Shown here: piece after piece, positions 10,880 to 22,902 of the stretch | Layout: the number at the start of each line of letters is the position of its first letter | Position numbering within the stretch: the stretch's first letter is position 1 | Source: Catonia carolina | Taxonomy: Eukaryota > Arthropoda > Insecta > Hemiptera > Achilidae | NCBI GenBank assembly: GCA_035578175.1 | Contig: JAQMRL010000007.1 | Span: 49,424,727-49,488,726, forward strand | DNA length: 64,000 bases | Direction of reading: 5' to 3' | The notes under the pieces: model-generated | What the model was told of the DNA's origin: nothing | The model's database searches: none | Seen by the model: the letters and a program-made list of their open reading frames with translations, nothing else | Position numbers and translations under genes: made by a program

Positions 10880-11846
10880 TCTGGTTTGAAACACTCACAC
10901 AACTTTCTCTTGCCAATGCAAATAATTTACAATATAATTTAACATTAGTAATAAAATATTAGAAATGAACAAAAACTAACCTCAAAAACATAACCTTATT
11001 TTAATCATGAGTGAATGACGCAAAATGACAATCGAACTCAGTTTGGCTTAAAAATACGGAAAATCACGCTTTCACGCTAAACTAGGCTCTGTAGAGAAAA
11101 ATGCTCTAAACAAAAGTTGTAGATCTTTTAATTTTTTATAAATTTAATTATATACACTTTTGTCGTAAAATGCATACTAAGACCGAAATGTTAAAACAAT
11201 CGATTTTTCTCACGTTTTCGTGAGAAAAAAAACAGAAAATCGCAAATTACCGCTAAACTAAGCGTTATACAAAAAAATGTTTGAAACAGAAGTTGTAGGT
11301 TTTTAAATTCTCTACAACTTTTATTATATAAGTTTTTGCGCTAAAATTTATATTAAAGCCGTAATCTTAAAAAAACAACGTTTTTACGTGAAAACAGCCT
11401 CACCGAGAATTTCAGCAAACATGGCGCCTACCCTATCTTGTAGAGAATAAAAAATTGAGTAAAATAGGCGATTTTAAAAAAAATCGTAGGACCAGTTTTT
11501 GAGAAAATCGCAAAAAACTGAAAAATTATACGAATAAACTACTACTTCCGGTTGACCGATTTTGATGAAAATGTTCGTGTCGCGTCCGGTAGTGGTATGT
11601 AACTTAAGTTTCAAGTTTCAAGTTCGTACGATGTTCCGTTCTTGAGATATTCTGTTCACACACAGACACACAGACACACACACACACACAGACACACACA
11701 CAGACCAATCGCTAAAAACATGTTTTTTGGGTTCAGGGGGTCTGAAAACGTAGGCCTATAGATCCGGTGAAAACTCGATTTCGAAAAATCGACATGAAAA
11801 CAATACTTTCCTTCCTATATATTCATATAGGCAAGAGAAAGTAAAA
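10880..11846 (+). mobile_element. Rep-A copy 1 (HINE-like)
   Basis: A roughly 965-bp element beginning TCTGGTTTGAAACACTCACA. A 13-bp subterminal motif ACTTTCTCTTGCC lies near the left end. Its inverse GGCAAGAGAAAGT lies at the right end, directly after a hairpin CCTATAT-ATTC-ATATAGG. A CA-rich microsatellite sits near 11650-11700. Internal hairpins include CTCACG-TTTT-CGTGAG. There is no credible coding frame. Subterminal inverted repeats, a 3' hairpin and an internal microsatellite are the described architecture of Helentron-associated HINE/DINE-type elements. Assignment is by structure only. Confidence 0.65.
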
Positions 11847-11971
11847 ATTCAAATCTCACCCATTTTCTCATACTGAATATTTACTTTACGTTTGATACAA
11901 GTGAAAATCTGTAAAAAGATTTTTTCTACAACCCTCATCCCCGTTATGTTAAGGTAAAATTCGACGAAATT

Positions 11972-12021
11972 ATAGGCATACGTAGGTATACCTATAATCT
12001 ATATAGGTATACCTATAATCT
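11972..12021. repeat. palindromic tandem repeat
   Basis: A short unit containing the palindrome TAGGTATACCTA followed by TAATCT is repeated twice head to tail in the gap between two Rep-A copies. The rest of 11847-12204 shows nothing recognisable. Confidence 0.55.
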
Positions 12022-12204
12022 TTGAATACAGTTGCATCGTTTTGCTAAACAATCATCTTTTGCTATTTTCAAGGGATAATCTGCGTTGAAAATCACAAAA
12101 CTGCTTTTTAGCAATTTTCGTTATTTAGCTAAATATGTAACCCAAATTGCTCTGAATGAAATTATATAATTACATTGTTCTTATGCTATTTAAAAGTATA
12201 AAAA

Positions 12205-13132
12205 TCTGGTGTGAAACACTCACACAACTTTCTCTTGCCAATATAAATAATTAACAATAAACCTAATATTAGTAATAAAACATTAGACATAAACAAAAAA
12301 ACTAACCTTAATAAACATAACCTAATTTTAATCATGAGTGAAAGACGCAAAATGAAAATCAACCTCAGTTTGGCTTCAAAATACAGAAAATCACTCTTTC
12401 ACGCTAAACTAGGCTCTGTAGAGAAAAATGTTTTAAATAAAAGTTGCAGATCTTTTAATTTTCTATAAATTTGATTATATACACTTTTATTATAAAATGC
12501 ATACTAAGGCCGAAATCTTAAAAAAATCGATTTTTCTCACGTTTTCGTGAGAAAAAAACAGAAAATTGCTAAATACTGCTAAACTAAGCGTTTTACCAAA
12601 AAATGTTTGAAATAAAAGTTGTAGGTTTTTAAATTCTCTACAACTTTTATTATATAAATTTTTCGCTAAATTGCATATGAAAGCCGTAATCTTAAAAAAA
12701 CTTTGTTTTTACGTGAAAACAGCCTCACCCAGAATTTCAGCAAACATGGCGCCTACCCTATCTTGTAGAGAATAAAAAATTGAGTAAATGAGGCGATTTT
12801 AAAAAAAATCGTAGGACCAGTTTTTGAGAAAATCGCGAAAAATTACACGAATAAACTACTACTTCCGGTTGACCGATTTTGATGAAAATGTTCGTGTCGG
12901 GTCCGGTAGTGGTATGTAACTTAAGTTTCAAGTTTCAAGTTCGTACGATGTTTCGTTCTTGAGATATTCTGTTCACACACAGACACACACACAGACCAAT
13001 CGCTAAAAACATGTTTTTTGGGTTCAGGGGGTCTGAAAACGTATAGATCCGGTGAAAACTCGATTTCGAAAAATCGACATGAAAACAATACTTTCCTTCC
13101 TATATATTCATATAGGCAAGAGAAAGTAAAAA
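12205..13132 (+). mobile_element. Rep-A copy 2 (HINE-like)
   Basis: Same orientation and structure as copy 1, with a shorter CA tract and several small deletions. It begins TCTGGTGTGAAACACTCACA and ends GGCAAGAGAAAGTAAAA. Only about 40 bp separate it from an inverted copy (13172-14138), making a nearly 930-bp inverted repeat. Confidence 0.65.
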
Positions 13133-13171
13133 TTAATACTAAAGTGTTACAATGCTAATACCCATGATTGT

Positions 13172-13318
13172 TTTTTACTTTCTCTTGCCTATTTTATGAA
13201 TATAGGAAGGAAAGTATTGTTTTCATGTCGATTTTTCGAAATCGAGTTTTCACCGGATCTATACGTTTTCAGACCCCCTGAACCCAAAAAACATGTTTTT
13301 AGCGATTGGTCTGTGTGT

Positions 13319-13355
<37 letters not shown>

Positions 13356-14138
13356 TGTGTGTGAACAGAATATCTCAAGAACGGAACATCGTACGAACTT
13401 GAAACTTGAAACTTAAGTTACATACCACTACCGGACGCGACACGAACATTTTCATCAAAATCGGTCAACCGGAAGTAGTAGTTTATTCGTATAATTTTTC
13501 AGTTTTTTGCGATTTTCTCAAAAACTGGTCCTACGATTTTTTTTAAAATCGCCTATTTTACTCAATTTTTTATTCTCTACAAGATAGGGTAGGCGCCATG
13601 TTTGCTGAAATTCTCGGTGAGGCTGTTTTCACGTAAAAACGTTGTTTTTTTAAGATTACGGCTTTAATATAAATTTTAGCGCAAAAACTTATATAATAAA
13701 AGTTGTAGAGAATTTAAAAACCTACAACTTCTGTTTCAAACATTTTTTTGTATAACGCTTAGTTTAGCGGTAATTTGCGATTTTCTGTTTTTTTCTCACG
13801 AAAACGTGAGAAAAATCGATTGTTTTAACATTTCGGTCTTAGTATGCATTTTACGACAAAAGTGTATATAATTAAATTTATAGAAAATTAAAAGATCTAC
13901 AACTTTTGTTTAGAGCATTTTTCTCTACAGAGCCTAGTTTAGCGTGAAAGCGTGATTTTCCGTATTTTTAAGCCAAACTGAGTTCGATTGCCATTTTGCG
14001 TCATTCACTCATGATTAAAATAAGGTTATGTTTTTGAGGTTAGTTTTTGTTCATTTCTAATGTTTTAATACTAATGTTAGGTTTATTGTTAATTATTTGC
14101 ATTGGCAAGAGAAAGTTGTGTGAGTGCTTCACACCAGA
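13172..14138 (-). mobile_element. Rep-A copy 3 (HINE-like), inverted
   Basis: A reverse-strand copy with the longest TG/CA tract (about 13311-13364). In base detail it is closer to copies 1 and 4 than to its immediate neighbour copy 2. For example, the segment GAAAAATTATACGAATA is shared by copies 1, 3 and 4 but differs in copy 2. This argues for separate insertions rather than local inversion of copy 2. Confidence 0.65.
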
Positions 14139-15909
14139 TTTTTTTTTAATATAGGGCCTACTATAATGACTCTTCTTTTTTAGAGTTGAGATATTCCTTC
14201 GTAATTTTTTCATTCTAAAGCCCGTTTTATTCTTTATTAGTTGTGTTTCTGAATGTACTTTCAGAGCTAGTTATAGTATAGAGCCAGTATTATAGTGCTA
14301 CTTATTCTCATTACTTTTGTTTTTTTAACATTAGTTTTCATGCCATACTTTATCAAGATTTTGTATTTTAATATAAGTCGATAACTCTTTCAGATTTACA
14401 GATTTACAACTCTTCACGGATTACAGTAGTGTTCTATTATACAAAATACCGTTAAATTTTTATAACAAAATTGGAGCGGTACATTTTGAGTTATAGAGAA
14501 TGTGAAATCTTTATGAGTCAATAAAATACATTTTTTTAAATAACTTTTGGCTTAGCGTTGTCAAAAATGACTTTGGTATACGTACCGCATGGTTCGGTAT
14601 GAACCAAATTGAGCTAGTAATAGAAAACTGAAGGGTTAAACAGACAAAAACGTACTAATCGTTGTTCTGTATTGAAAATATTTGGACTTTTTTGTACAGA
14701 TGCGTAAAAATCCAATAATATTTCTAGTTTTAAGTGAACTGTTTTTATGTGTACTAAACGTAAAACTACGAGTAGTCTGTTGGACTTAAAAGATTAACAA
14801 TAACAACATCGGCCTTTACGGACGTTGCTGTTTCCGTAATCTCTGAAAATTTCTGAAGTTTGTAGCCAATTTTTTAAAATACCACTTTTCGGGTTAGTTA
14901 TGCTAAAGTGACCCGATGGACAAGTAGCAGTAACACAAGACAGAGTGATCGGATGAAGTTTGACTTCCACCATATCCTCTGACAACTCCAAGTGGCCTGC
15001 CGCTACCCCGTACCACTTTTAGTACTTGCGAATACTGATTCCTCTAGTAAATCGAATTACTAAAACTTTTATATGGTGCATTTTTTTCAATAAATGCAGC
15101 GGTTTCGTTGTTATTTTGGTTTTAAAACACAAACATCTTTTAGAATTTCTTCTGTAAAAATTTGAATATTTACAAATTATAACATAATTTTTACTTTTAT
15201 TGTTTAGAGGCAATCTTATGTAAAAAATTTTTTTTAGTTATTTTTGTCTTAATTTGAGATATTTTAAGAGGCTGTAGGTTTTTTGTCTAGCACTACTAAA
15301 AAAATTGCCAAACTTGTGCACGAACGCATAGCCACCATCTTTGATCTCTACTTTTAACGATTTCGCTTGTCTTTTATGGGAACATTGAGTATTCTCGTTC
15401 AGAAGGGGTAGATGAAAATATTGGTGTACGATACTTTTCGGATGCACAGTAACCCTTCCTGGCCCGTACACTACACCACTACACATTGCTTTGACACTTC
15501 TAATATAAATTTTATGTGTAATAGGTCTTTACATAATTATAACTGTGGTGAAAAACTGCAAATTCGTTTGATCCGAAACGGGTCTGGACCCATCGACTTT
15601 AAATAAAGAGGTTTCCTTGTATTAAATCCTGATGATGGTATGATTGGCAAAAAAATTGTAAAAATTTGTTCTTACCCAATATAACCGGATAATTTTACAT
15701 ATCTGTTCAAGTGAACCAATAACTTGACAAAGTTTAGAGAATAGGAGTTCATTATACCACCCTCACAGTAAGAAGGAAACCTAGAAAAAAATTATTATGG
15801 AATGAACTTCAAGACTCACCCAACCAAAGAATATGTACATAAAACATTTAATGTTTTCCATGAGACGCTCTTCTACAGCTTCATAGACTGAAAATAATCA
15901 CTCTCTTTA
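14139..15909. other. no recognised gene; degenerate minus-strand frames
   Basis: Short minus-strand frames at 14794-14991, 15019-15213 and 15238-15486 look mildly protein-like (for example GYAFVHKFGNFF in the last) but match no family I know. They could be pieces of an old transposase. I do not assign a function. Confidence 0.3.
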
Positions 15910-16956
15910 CAGTCGAATTTCGATATAACGAAAACCTTGATTATACGAATTTTTTTTATTGCACCGTAAAATTATGATTAAACTATATGTAAATTTATCT
16001 CGATTTAACGAATAAGTATCTTGATGTAAAGAAATAGTGTTATGCAATAAGAACGAAGTGGCACGCTGTATTATGATTTCTCTGTGAGTTTTAGGTAGAT
16101 TCTTTTGATTTCCGTCAATTGGAAAAGTCAGTAACGAAGTTACTCTAGAGAATTTCATCACGGTTGATGAACAGATTATTGTCAGTGATTTTCCGAACGA
16201 TGACGACATACTTCAAGGTGTTAGTAAGTCCGCTAACCGGGATGATGAAGAAGAAGATGATGATGATGAAAACTGCGAAGACCAGCAGCAGGAAAAAAAT
16301 CCTACCGACGAGATTTTAGTCATTTATAATAATTAAGCTTGGGCTACAGCTCAAGGATAAAGTGCCTGACAGTATTTTTGAAAATTTAAAATAAATGTGA
16401 AACTTTTTTTGAACGTATTGCTTTATTCAAACACACGAAACAACGGGAAATTTCTCACTTTTTTCAAGGCGTATTAACATTTAAAATACTGTAATTAAAT
16501 ATTCTAACCAATACCTGTCAATATCAAAAACTAAAGAATGCATTTAGGATTAGTGTTTTTATAAACGATTTAGATAAAGTGTATTTATCTTTTATGTTAG
16601 TGTTTTGAAGAAATATGTACTAAAAATAAAAATACAGTATTAAGCTACGAATGAGTTTCAGATGCTTTTAATTATAGCCAAGATCTATGTACGAGGTAAG
16701 TTTCTACTTGAAATCAATACATACTTTTTGTACTATTATTAACCGTAATTACGTAAAACATGATCTATAAAAAAATTAATTTACTAGTTAAGACCTGTCA
16801 ATTAAAAAAAGTAACTGTATTTAATTCATCACACAACATGAAAAAAATTCGTTAACAAAAGTTAGCTTGGAAATTCTTGTTACTTCGATATAACGAATAC
16901 CTCGATTTAACGAATTTTCCCAGGATTCTCCATTTCATTATATCGAAGTTCGACTG
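15910..16956 (+). mobile_element. Tigger/pogo-like DNA transposon remnant
   Basis: The ends are inverted repeats: CAGTCGAATTTCGATATAAC at 15910 and, inverted at 16956, CAGTCGAACTTCGATATAAT. The left flank ends in TA, the expected target. The right flank reads TTA, so the duplication has decayed or slipped. Internal copies of the end motif (TCGATATAACGAA near 16891) also occur. At about 1.05 kb it is far shorter than an autonomous Tigger, so the transposase core has been deleted. Confidence 0.75.
16127..16336 (+). pseudogene. Tigger transposase C-terminal remnant
   Basis: An open 69-codon segment with a block like the end of CENP-B/Tigger transposases: NFITVDEQI, then DDDILQGV, then a long acidic run of Asp/Glu, ending in TAA. 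In this family the transposase cuts and pastes the element at TA sites. Here the DNA-binding and DDE catalytic domains are missing, so no activity is possible. Location inside matching TIRs supports the call. Confidence 0.65.
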
Positions 16957-17088
16957 TTACCAGAAACAATTTTGTTTTTAGACATAATCAATTAATTTCA
17001 TCGATCAATTTTTGAAGTAAAAGATTTACTTGAATATTCATGTTTTGCTCTTGTGCAGCTATCAGCTGATCAACGTACTAAAGCCCTA

Positions 17089-17756
17089 TTCCCACAATGC
17101 AAGTTTACTAGCTACTACTACTAGCAGGACCTACTAGCGCGTTGGAGACTGTTCCCACAGAGCTAGTTAATAAATGCCAGTACTCTGAAAGGCATAGTGA
17201 GCTTTGTTGTGTATTGGTATACAAAGTAAAAATGTTATTTAATAAACCATGTCTTCTGTTGGTGTAAATGGTAAAACTTTAAGACAAATTGAAGATGAAA
17301 GTACATGAAGCATGCCAGAGAGAGCTAAAAACAAGAAAATTGCAGCAAGTGGGTAAGGAGTGGGTCATTAGAAGAGGAGAGTTTGGGGCTTCTTCAAGAC
17401 TTGTAAGGGAGCTCGTGTTGGAAGATCGAAAAGGATATAAGAGTTTCTTGCAAATGAGTGACTTAAAATTTTGAAATTAAATCGGAATTACATTTTTCCT
17501 GCTCATTTTCCCCCGACAACTTCACCCGCAACACTACACATCTGCTCCTGAAAACAGCTTACTAACTTCACACTGAGCTAGTTTACTAGTGCTAGTCCAT
17601 CACGTGACCTTTTCTCCCCTATTAGCTGCTAGTGAAATCAAACATTTTCAAAGTCACCAGCGCGCTAGTGAATACTAGCTTTTTAACTCAACTAGCTGCT
17701 AGTTGTTCATTCCCATTATACTATTTTGCTAGCTGCTAGTACTAGCATTGTGGGAA
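17089..17756 (+). mobile_element. PIF/Harbinger-like element, deleted
   Basis: Inverted ends TTCCCACAATGC are flanked by TA on both sides (17087-17088 and 17757-17758). Subterminal regions are packed with CTAGCTGCTAG-type palindromes. A short transposase-like frame lies inside. A TA duplication and these ends fit the ISL2EU/Harbinger group. Superfamily assignment is inferred from the internal peptide. Confidence 0.65.
17289..17474 (+). pseudogene. Harbinger transposase N-terminal remnant
   Basis: A 61-codon frame with a basic start, then EWVIRRGEFGASSRLV, RELVLEDRKGYKSFLQMS and a stop. The pattern of a Leu/Glu-rich RELxLED followed by an aromatic and LQMS resembles the region ahead of the DDE nuclease in PIF/Harbinger transposases. 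Everything downstream is deleted. It has no remaining catalytic residues. Confidence 0.55.
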
Positions 17757-17758
17757 TA

Positions 17759-19730
17759 AACACTCAACTATCAAAAGGGTAGCAGGTGACTATGACAGGC
17801 ACAAACCTGAGGCCAGTGGAGCCGGCGCCCGATCTGACGCATAAAATCGCGCTAGCTCGGATAGCCTATATTATTTCCGAGCAAGGTTAAGTGCCATCTA
17901 AAGAGGTCAAGGGGTGAACTGGATGGGAAGTCTAGGAAAGCAGCACAGCCGGTGCTGACTGAATTCCACAGAAATGCCATTTCAGTCTCAAAAATGGCAT
18001 TTGCTCTGGAAGAAATTCCACACAGTGCATCCAGAACCTCATGCAACTGGCTGGACAAAGCAGGGTTGCTTTGGAGTGGGCGCCAGGTCATAGACAGATA
18101 GCAGGTAATTAAAGGGCAAATATTTTAGCTCAACTAGGATCTGTACGACAGTTTACTATACCTGACCCATATCTGGGAGTCAGCAAAGCACTGATACACA
18201 GGGCAATCTCTGAGTGTATTACTGCAGTACAACAGAAATATTAGAACGTAATCCTATGGATTCAGGCTCACAAAGTGAATAATAGACATCATATCCCATA
18301 TTCTTACTCACGAAGCACTTAGTTTAGACAGGAAGAAGCTCAGGATGGCTATGGACCTGTTAAAAGGGCAGGCATTTTATCAAGTGTATATAATATCAGG
18401 ATCATTGGGGGCAACCCCACGTAATAATTCAGGGGAAGATTATTATCAGAAAGGTCAAGGATGGAGATGCATATCTTGGCTGAACAAATTGAAAACATGG
18501 TTCAGGTGCAACTCAACTGATTTATTTACAGCTGTTGAATCAAAAGTCATGGTTGGCAACCTTTTTTTAGAGGAGACTGCACCTAGAGAAGAATGAAGAA
18601 GGTGGCGACTCAGTGTGTAGACTGTTTTGAGAGGAGGAAGAATGAATCCAATATTATCTTTGAATGCAACATATTAACTAACATGAGTTATTAAAATTTC
18701 AGATATGAACTCATGGGGCAACCGTCAACAGAAAGCCTTGGTAAGTAGTATCTTAAAACTTACATAAAGAAGAGGTGTATCAGCTAAGTGAATAAAGAAG
18801 AATGAGACAGTACAATCTCATCCCTCCTGAACAAATAATTATTAACCATCAGTTAATAGGGCAAGATAACAAAATTACAACACAATATTTTTTAACATAC
18901 TGACATTTTATTGACTATACAAGTATAAAAAGTACAAAGGCTATTGTTGCTGAACAAGAATACAAGAATCATTGATTTATCAGCAAATTACATTGTTGAA
19001 CATAAAAAATAATTAAAATAATAATCTCAACTACATAAAATATTTATCACATTAATTTAACAAAATTTGAATGAAGCTCCTTCTTGATGTACAAATTTTT
19101 TGATATAAAATAATTTAATGAACTTTCTAGCCTGAATGGAAACACATACATACTTTTAAAAAAATCAAATTTATGATAATTACAATGTCTGAACCATGAT
19201 GAAAGCAACACAATCCTATTTATCCAGACTGTTAAATTAACAAGACCATAAAGATATTGGTACATGTAAACATGTTTTTTATTAACTGCATCCAGGAGAC
19301 TCCAAAAACGAAGTATAGGACACATCAAGTATAAAAGTATTTTTAAAATAAAAAGCCCTAGATATTTATTTGGATCCCCTAATACATATAATGTTCATGA
19401 TTTATTTAATTTTACCACTGGCTAGTTTTAAATTAACTTACAAAAAATATACTTCCACAATTTTGATTTGATTTCTGAATTTTAAGTACATACTATTGCG
19501 AAATACCACAGAATTTCATAAATACTGAAAATAAGGTTACTTTTACAAAACTGAAATTATCAGTTGGATTTTTCCTTTTTGATTTGAATTAAAAACCTCT
19601 GTTGTGTAAATTTTATAAAAGTGACTTTAGTGGGGCAGTACCTGTACTTATAAGTAATACACTAAAACTCATGAAGGAAGCAATTATAAATTTCTTTTAA
19701 TTATTTTTTACAATCTTGTATAAAATTGTG
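17759..19730. other. mostly unannotated; possible LINE tail near 18.45-18.65 kb
   Basis: A plus-strand stretch (about 18450-18600) includes SWLNKLKTWF followed by STDLFTAVESKV and an EE-rich end, reminiscent of the extreme C-terminus of some non-LTR retrotransposon frames. Stops interrupt what precedes it. From 18600 to 19730 I see only AT-rich sequence. Confidence 0.3.
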
Positions 19731-19860
19731 GTTGGTGCAACTAGCTTCCATGCCAGTGGTCCTCGGTTCGATTCCCGGTCAGAATATGGCTTCTTTATCC
19801 ATTACCCTTCATCAGTTAGTCCATAACAGCCAGACATAAAAGACTAAAAATTTTCAATAA
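19731..19860 (+). repeat. tRNA-like repeat with B box
   Basis: Contains GGTTCGATTCCCGG, a perfect pol III B box, preceded by ATGCCAGTGGTCCTC. A similar arrangement occurs at 44142-44290. No convincing A box or cloverleaf is present, so this is a decayed tRNA-derived SINE rather than a tRNA gene. Confidence 0.45.
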
Positions 19861-19986
19861 TTATTTTACTGATCAAAAGATTTATGAATTAAGTTTATTA
19901 AATACCATATAATGAATCATCTGTCCATGAACTGATTCTATCAAATTGTTTAAGGGGTAAAAAAAAGCATCTTTACAGAAAAAAAA

Positions 19987-20946
19987 TCTGATGTGAAACA
20001 CTCACACAACTTTCTCTTGCCAGTGCAAATAATTAACAATAAACCTAACATTAGTAATAAAACATAAGAAATAAACAAAAAACTAACCTCAACAAACATA
20101 ACCTAATTTTAATCATGAGTGAAAGACGCAAAATGAAAATCAACCTCAGTTTGGCTTAGAAATACGGAAAATCACTCTTTCTCTCTAAACTAGGCTCTGT
20201 AGAGAAAAATGCTTTAAATAAAAGTTGTAGATCTTTTAATTTTCTATAAATTTAATTATATACACTTTTGTCGTAAAATGCATACTAAGGCCGAAATGTT
20301 AAAAAAATCGATTTTTCTCACGTTTTCGTGAGAAAAAAAACAGAAAATCGCAAATTACCGCTAAACTAAGCGTTATACAAAAAAATGTTTGAAACAGAAG
20401 TTGTAGGTTTTTAAATTCTCTACAACTTTTATTATATAAGTTTTTGCGCTAAAATTTATATTAAAGCCGTAATCTTAAAAAAACAACGTTTTTACGTGAA
20501 AACAGCCTCACCGAGAATTTCAGCAAACATGGCGCCTACCCTATCTTGTAGAGAATAAAAAATTGAGTAAAATAGGCGATTTTAAAAAAAATCGTAGGAC
20601 CAGTTTTTGAGAAAATCGCAAAAAACTGAAAAATTATACGAATAAACTACTACTTCCGGTTGACCGATTTTGATGAAAATGTTCGTGTCGCGTCCGGTAG
20701 TGGTATGTAACTTAAGTTTCAAGTTTCAAGTTCGTACGATGTTCCGTTCTTGAGATATTCTGTTCACACACAGACACACAGACACACACACACACATACA
20801 CACACACAGACCAATCGCTAAAAACATGTTTTTTGGGTTCAGGGGGTCTGAAAACGTATAGATCCGGTGAAAACTCGATTTCGAAAAATCGACATGAAAA
20901 CAATACTTTCCTTCCTATATATTCATATAGGCAAGAGAAAGTAAAA
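19987..20946 (+). mobile_element. Rep-A copy 4 (HINE-like)
   Basis: A full-length plus-orientation copy with the same end motifs, 3' hairpin and CA tract (about 20766-20809) as copies 1 and 3. An 80-codon minus-strand frame overlapping its right end (20712-20954) recurs at the same place in other copies and simply follows the repeat's conserved sequence and the microsatellite. Confidence 0.65.
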
Positions 20947-22314
20947 AACAGCAACGGACATTTTAAAAGTTAATTTATACTGGACACAGGTGCTATGTAA
21001 CAAAATATAGTTTTGCGAAAAATACGATCAAAGTTCTATAGCTTCAATTTTTTGTGAATTCTTTCATTTTGATAGACATATTTTTACCCAACACGAAAAT
21101 TTATATCATTAATTAAAAGCTTTTCTAACATTACTTTTCTTATGAATACAACGTTCATTCACTAAAAATCTGTACACTGTAAAAATATCTACACTGTATC
21201 ATTTGAGAACCGATAAACGGTATTTTAGCAACTCAAAAAATTACTAATATGAACTTTTTTTTAAGAACACTTAACACCTTTTATTGATGAAATAAATGTT
21301 TATTACCATATTTAACTGATTTTGTTCAAAAAATAATATCTTGCATTCTGATGGAGGAAGGTGTTAAATAATTTGAACACCATCATGTACTTTAGCAGTA
21401 TGTAATCCTATTATTTAACATTAGTATTTTCCTAAATTGTAGAGCTACTGCTCTTTATGTCATCTGCATAACTAATTATGTATATAACACCTTCATCAAT
21501 CGCAAAAGCTGTTGCTGTAAAACTGTTACAAAGCACCTTCTTCGTTTTTTAATTATACTTAAAAATTTATATTCTAACTTTAAATAAATTTTGAACAAAT
21601 TTTAATTATGCAGTAACTTCATGTAAAAGATTATTAAAATTTTAAAAACCCTGTAATTAAAATTACATTAATATATTATATAATACGTTTTTTAACATCA
21701 AAAATAACAGGATGATCTCGATCTTATGTAGTCTAAATAAATAGGTTTGTATTAAACAATAAATCTAAACGTTCAAACATGGAGGAAAAGTTTTGAATAC
21801 TTTCTCAACGATCTTTCTTTCAAAATTTATAACCGAAAATGATAAATACTTTATGATTATCAAATTTTGTTAAATAAGTGATAATAAAAATACAAAACTA
21901 TAAATAAATAGATACACACACTCAAAACACACATCTCATATGTTATAAGTGAATAAAAACTTGTCAAGACATCTTATTCTGTCTGAAAAATGAAATGCTG
22001 TTTACAATTTACAGAAGTAGAAATTCTCAACCGATTTCTTCAATATGCCTTCTAACTGTAGGCTTTTGTACCTCTTTTGTAATTAAAAATAATAACTTCA
22101 CCCATAGAACATAGAAGGGAATAGAACAGTAACACTCACCTGAACATTACCAGTTCTCCTCTCTCATACAAGACACAGTCCCTCCTCATGAGCTACAAAA
22201 AGCGACCATACACCCAAAACAATCTATAATTTTATTGTAAATATACTTTAACATTAATATTCAATACTATGCAATATGCTACTGAACAGCAATAAATTAG
22301 TTTCACTAAAAATA
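20947..22314. other. no feature recognised
   Basis: AT-rich, non-repetitive within the window, no supported frame. Confidence 0.5.
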
Positions 22315-22900
22315 ACGAGACGTGTCCAGAAAGTAAGTACCGTTTCGTTTTAACACCACCACAGAACTACTGCTGAAAATCCTTGGCTGCACTCTACTCT
22401 CCCTAGTCCATTAGCTCAACACTGACACCATTACAGTTGATTAGTCTTGTGTTTTATCTTTACCAGGTCATATTTAAAACAATCAATAAGCCCACCTGTG
22501 AGATTTGTTCTGTAATCCGGTTTTTGAAATCAAGGAACATTAAGGCAGCCGAAATTCATTGGCAGATTATAGAGATTTACAATGAAAGTGCAATGAGTAA
22601 TGGAATGGTGTAAAAGTGGGTTAGGCAATGTGATGTAGGATGGACAGAAGTCCATGACAAACCACGAAAAGGGCAGCCTTTTGTTGTTGGTGGTAAGTGC
22701 TTTGAATGTGATGATGATGCAAAAAAAGCTGTAAAGTTATGGCTACCTTCACTGGCAGGATGTTTCTTTGAGAAAGGTGTTTAGACAAGCTTACTATGAA
22801 GAAAGTAGTTAAAGTTAGATTTTTCATGTAAAAATTAACTGTCTAGAAAAAAACTTTTATTTTATTTTTCACAATGGTACTTACTTTCAGACATGCCTCA
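22315..22900 (+). mobile_element. internally deleted mariner element
   Basis: TIRs ACGAGACGTGTCCAGAAAGT at 22315 and, inverted at 22900, TGAGGCATGTCTGAAAGTAA share the AGTAAGTACC core of mariner ends. TA flanks both sides. The interior keeps the helix-turn-helix part (AAEIHWQIIEIYNES, one TAA, then KWVRQC and VHDKPRKGQP). It then jumps to C-terminal sequence (AVKLWLPSLAG), so most of the DDE catalytic domain is deleted. At 586 bp it is under half the usual 1.3 kb. Confidence 0.85.
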
Positions 22901-22902
22901 TA

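Noticed and set aside
13196..13402. 68-codon frame with alternating Val/Cys run
   Set aside because: It is the conserved Rep-A sequence read through its TG microsatellite; similar frames recur at 20712-20954, 44475-44837 and 47508-47858 for the same reason.
16040..16330. Host gene encoding an acidic protein
   Set aside because: The acidic segment lies within Tigger-type TIRs and matches the usual C-terminus of that transposase.
19760..19780. tRNA gene at GGTTCGATTCCCGG
   Set aside because: Only the B box/T-loop is convincing; there is no acceptor stem or A box at the right distance.
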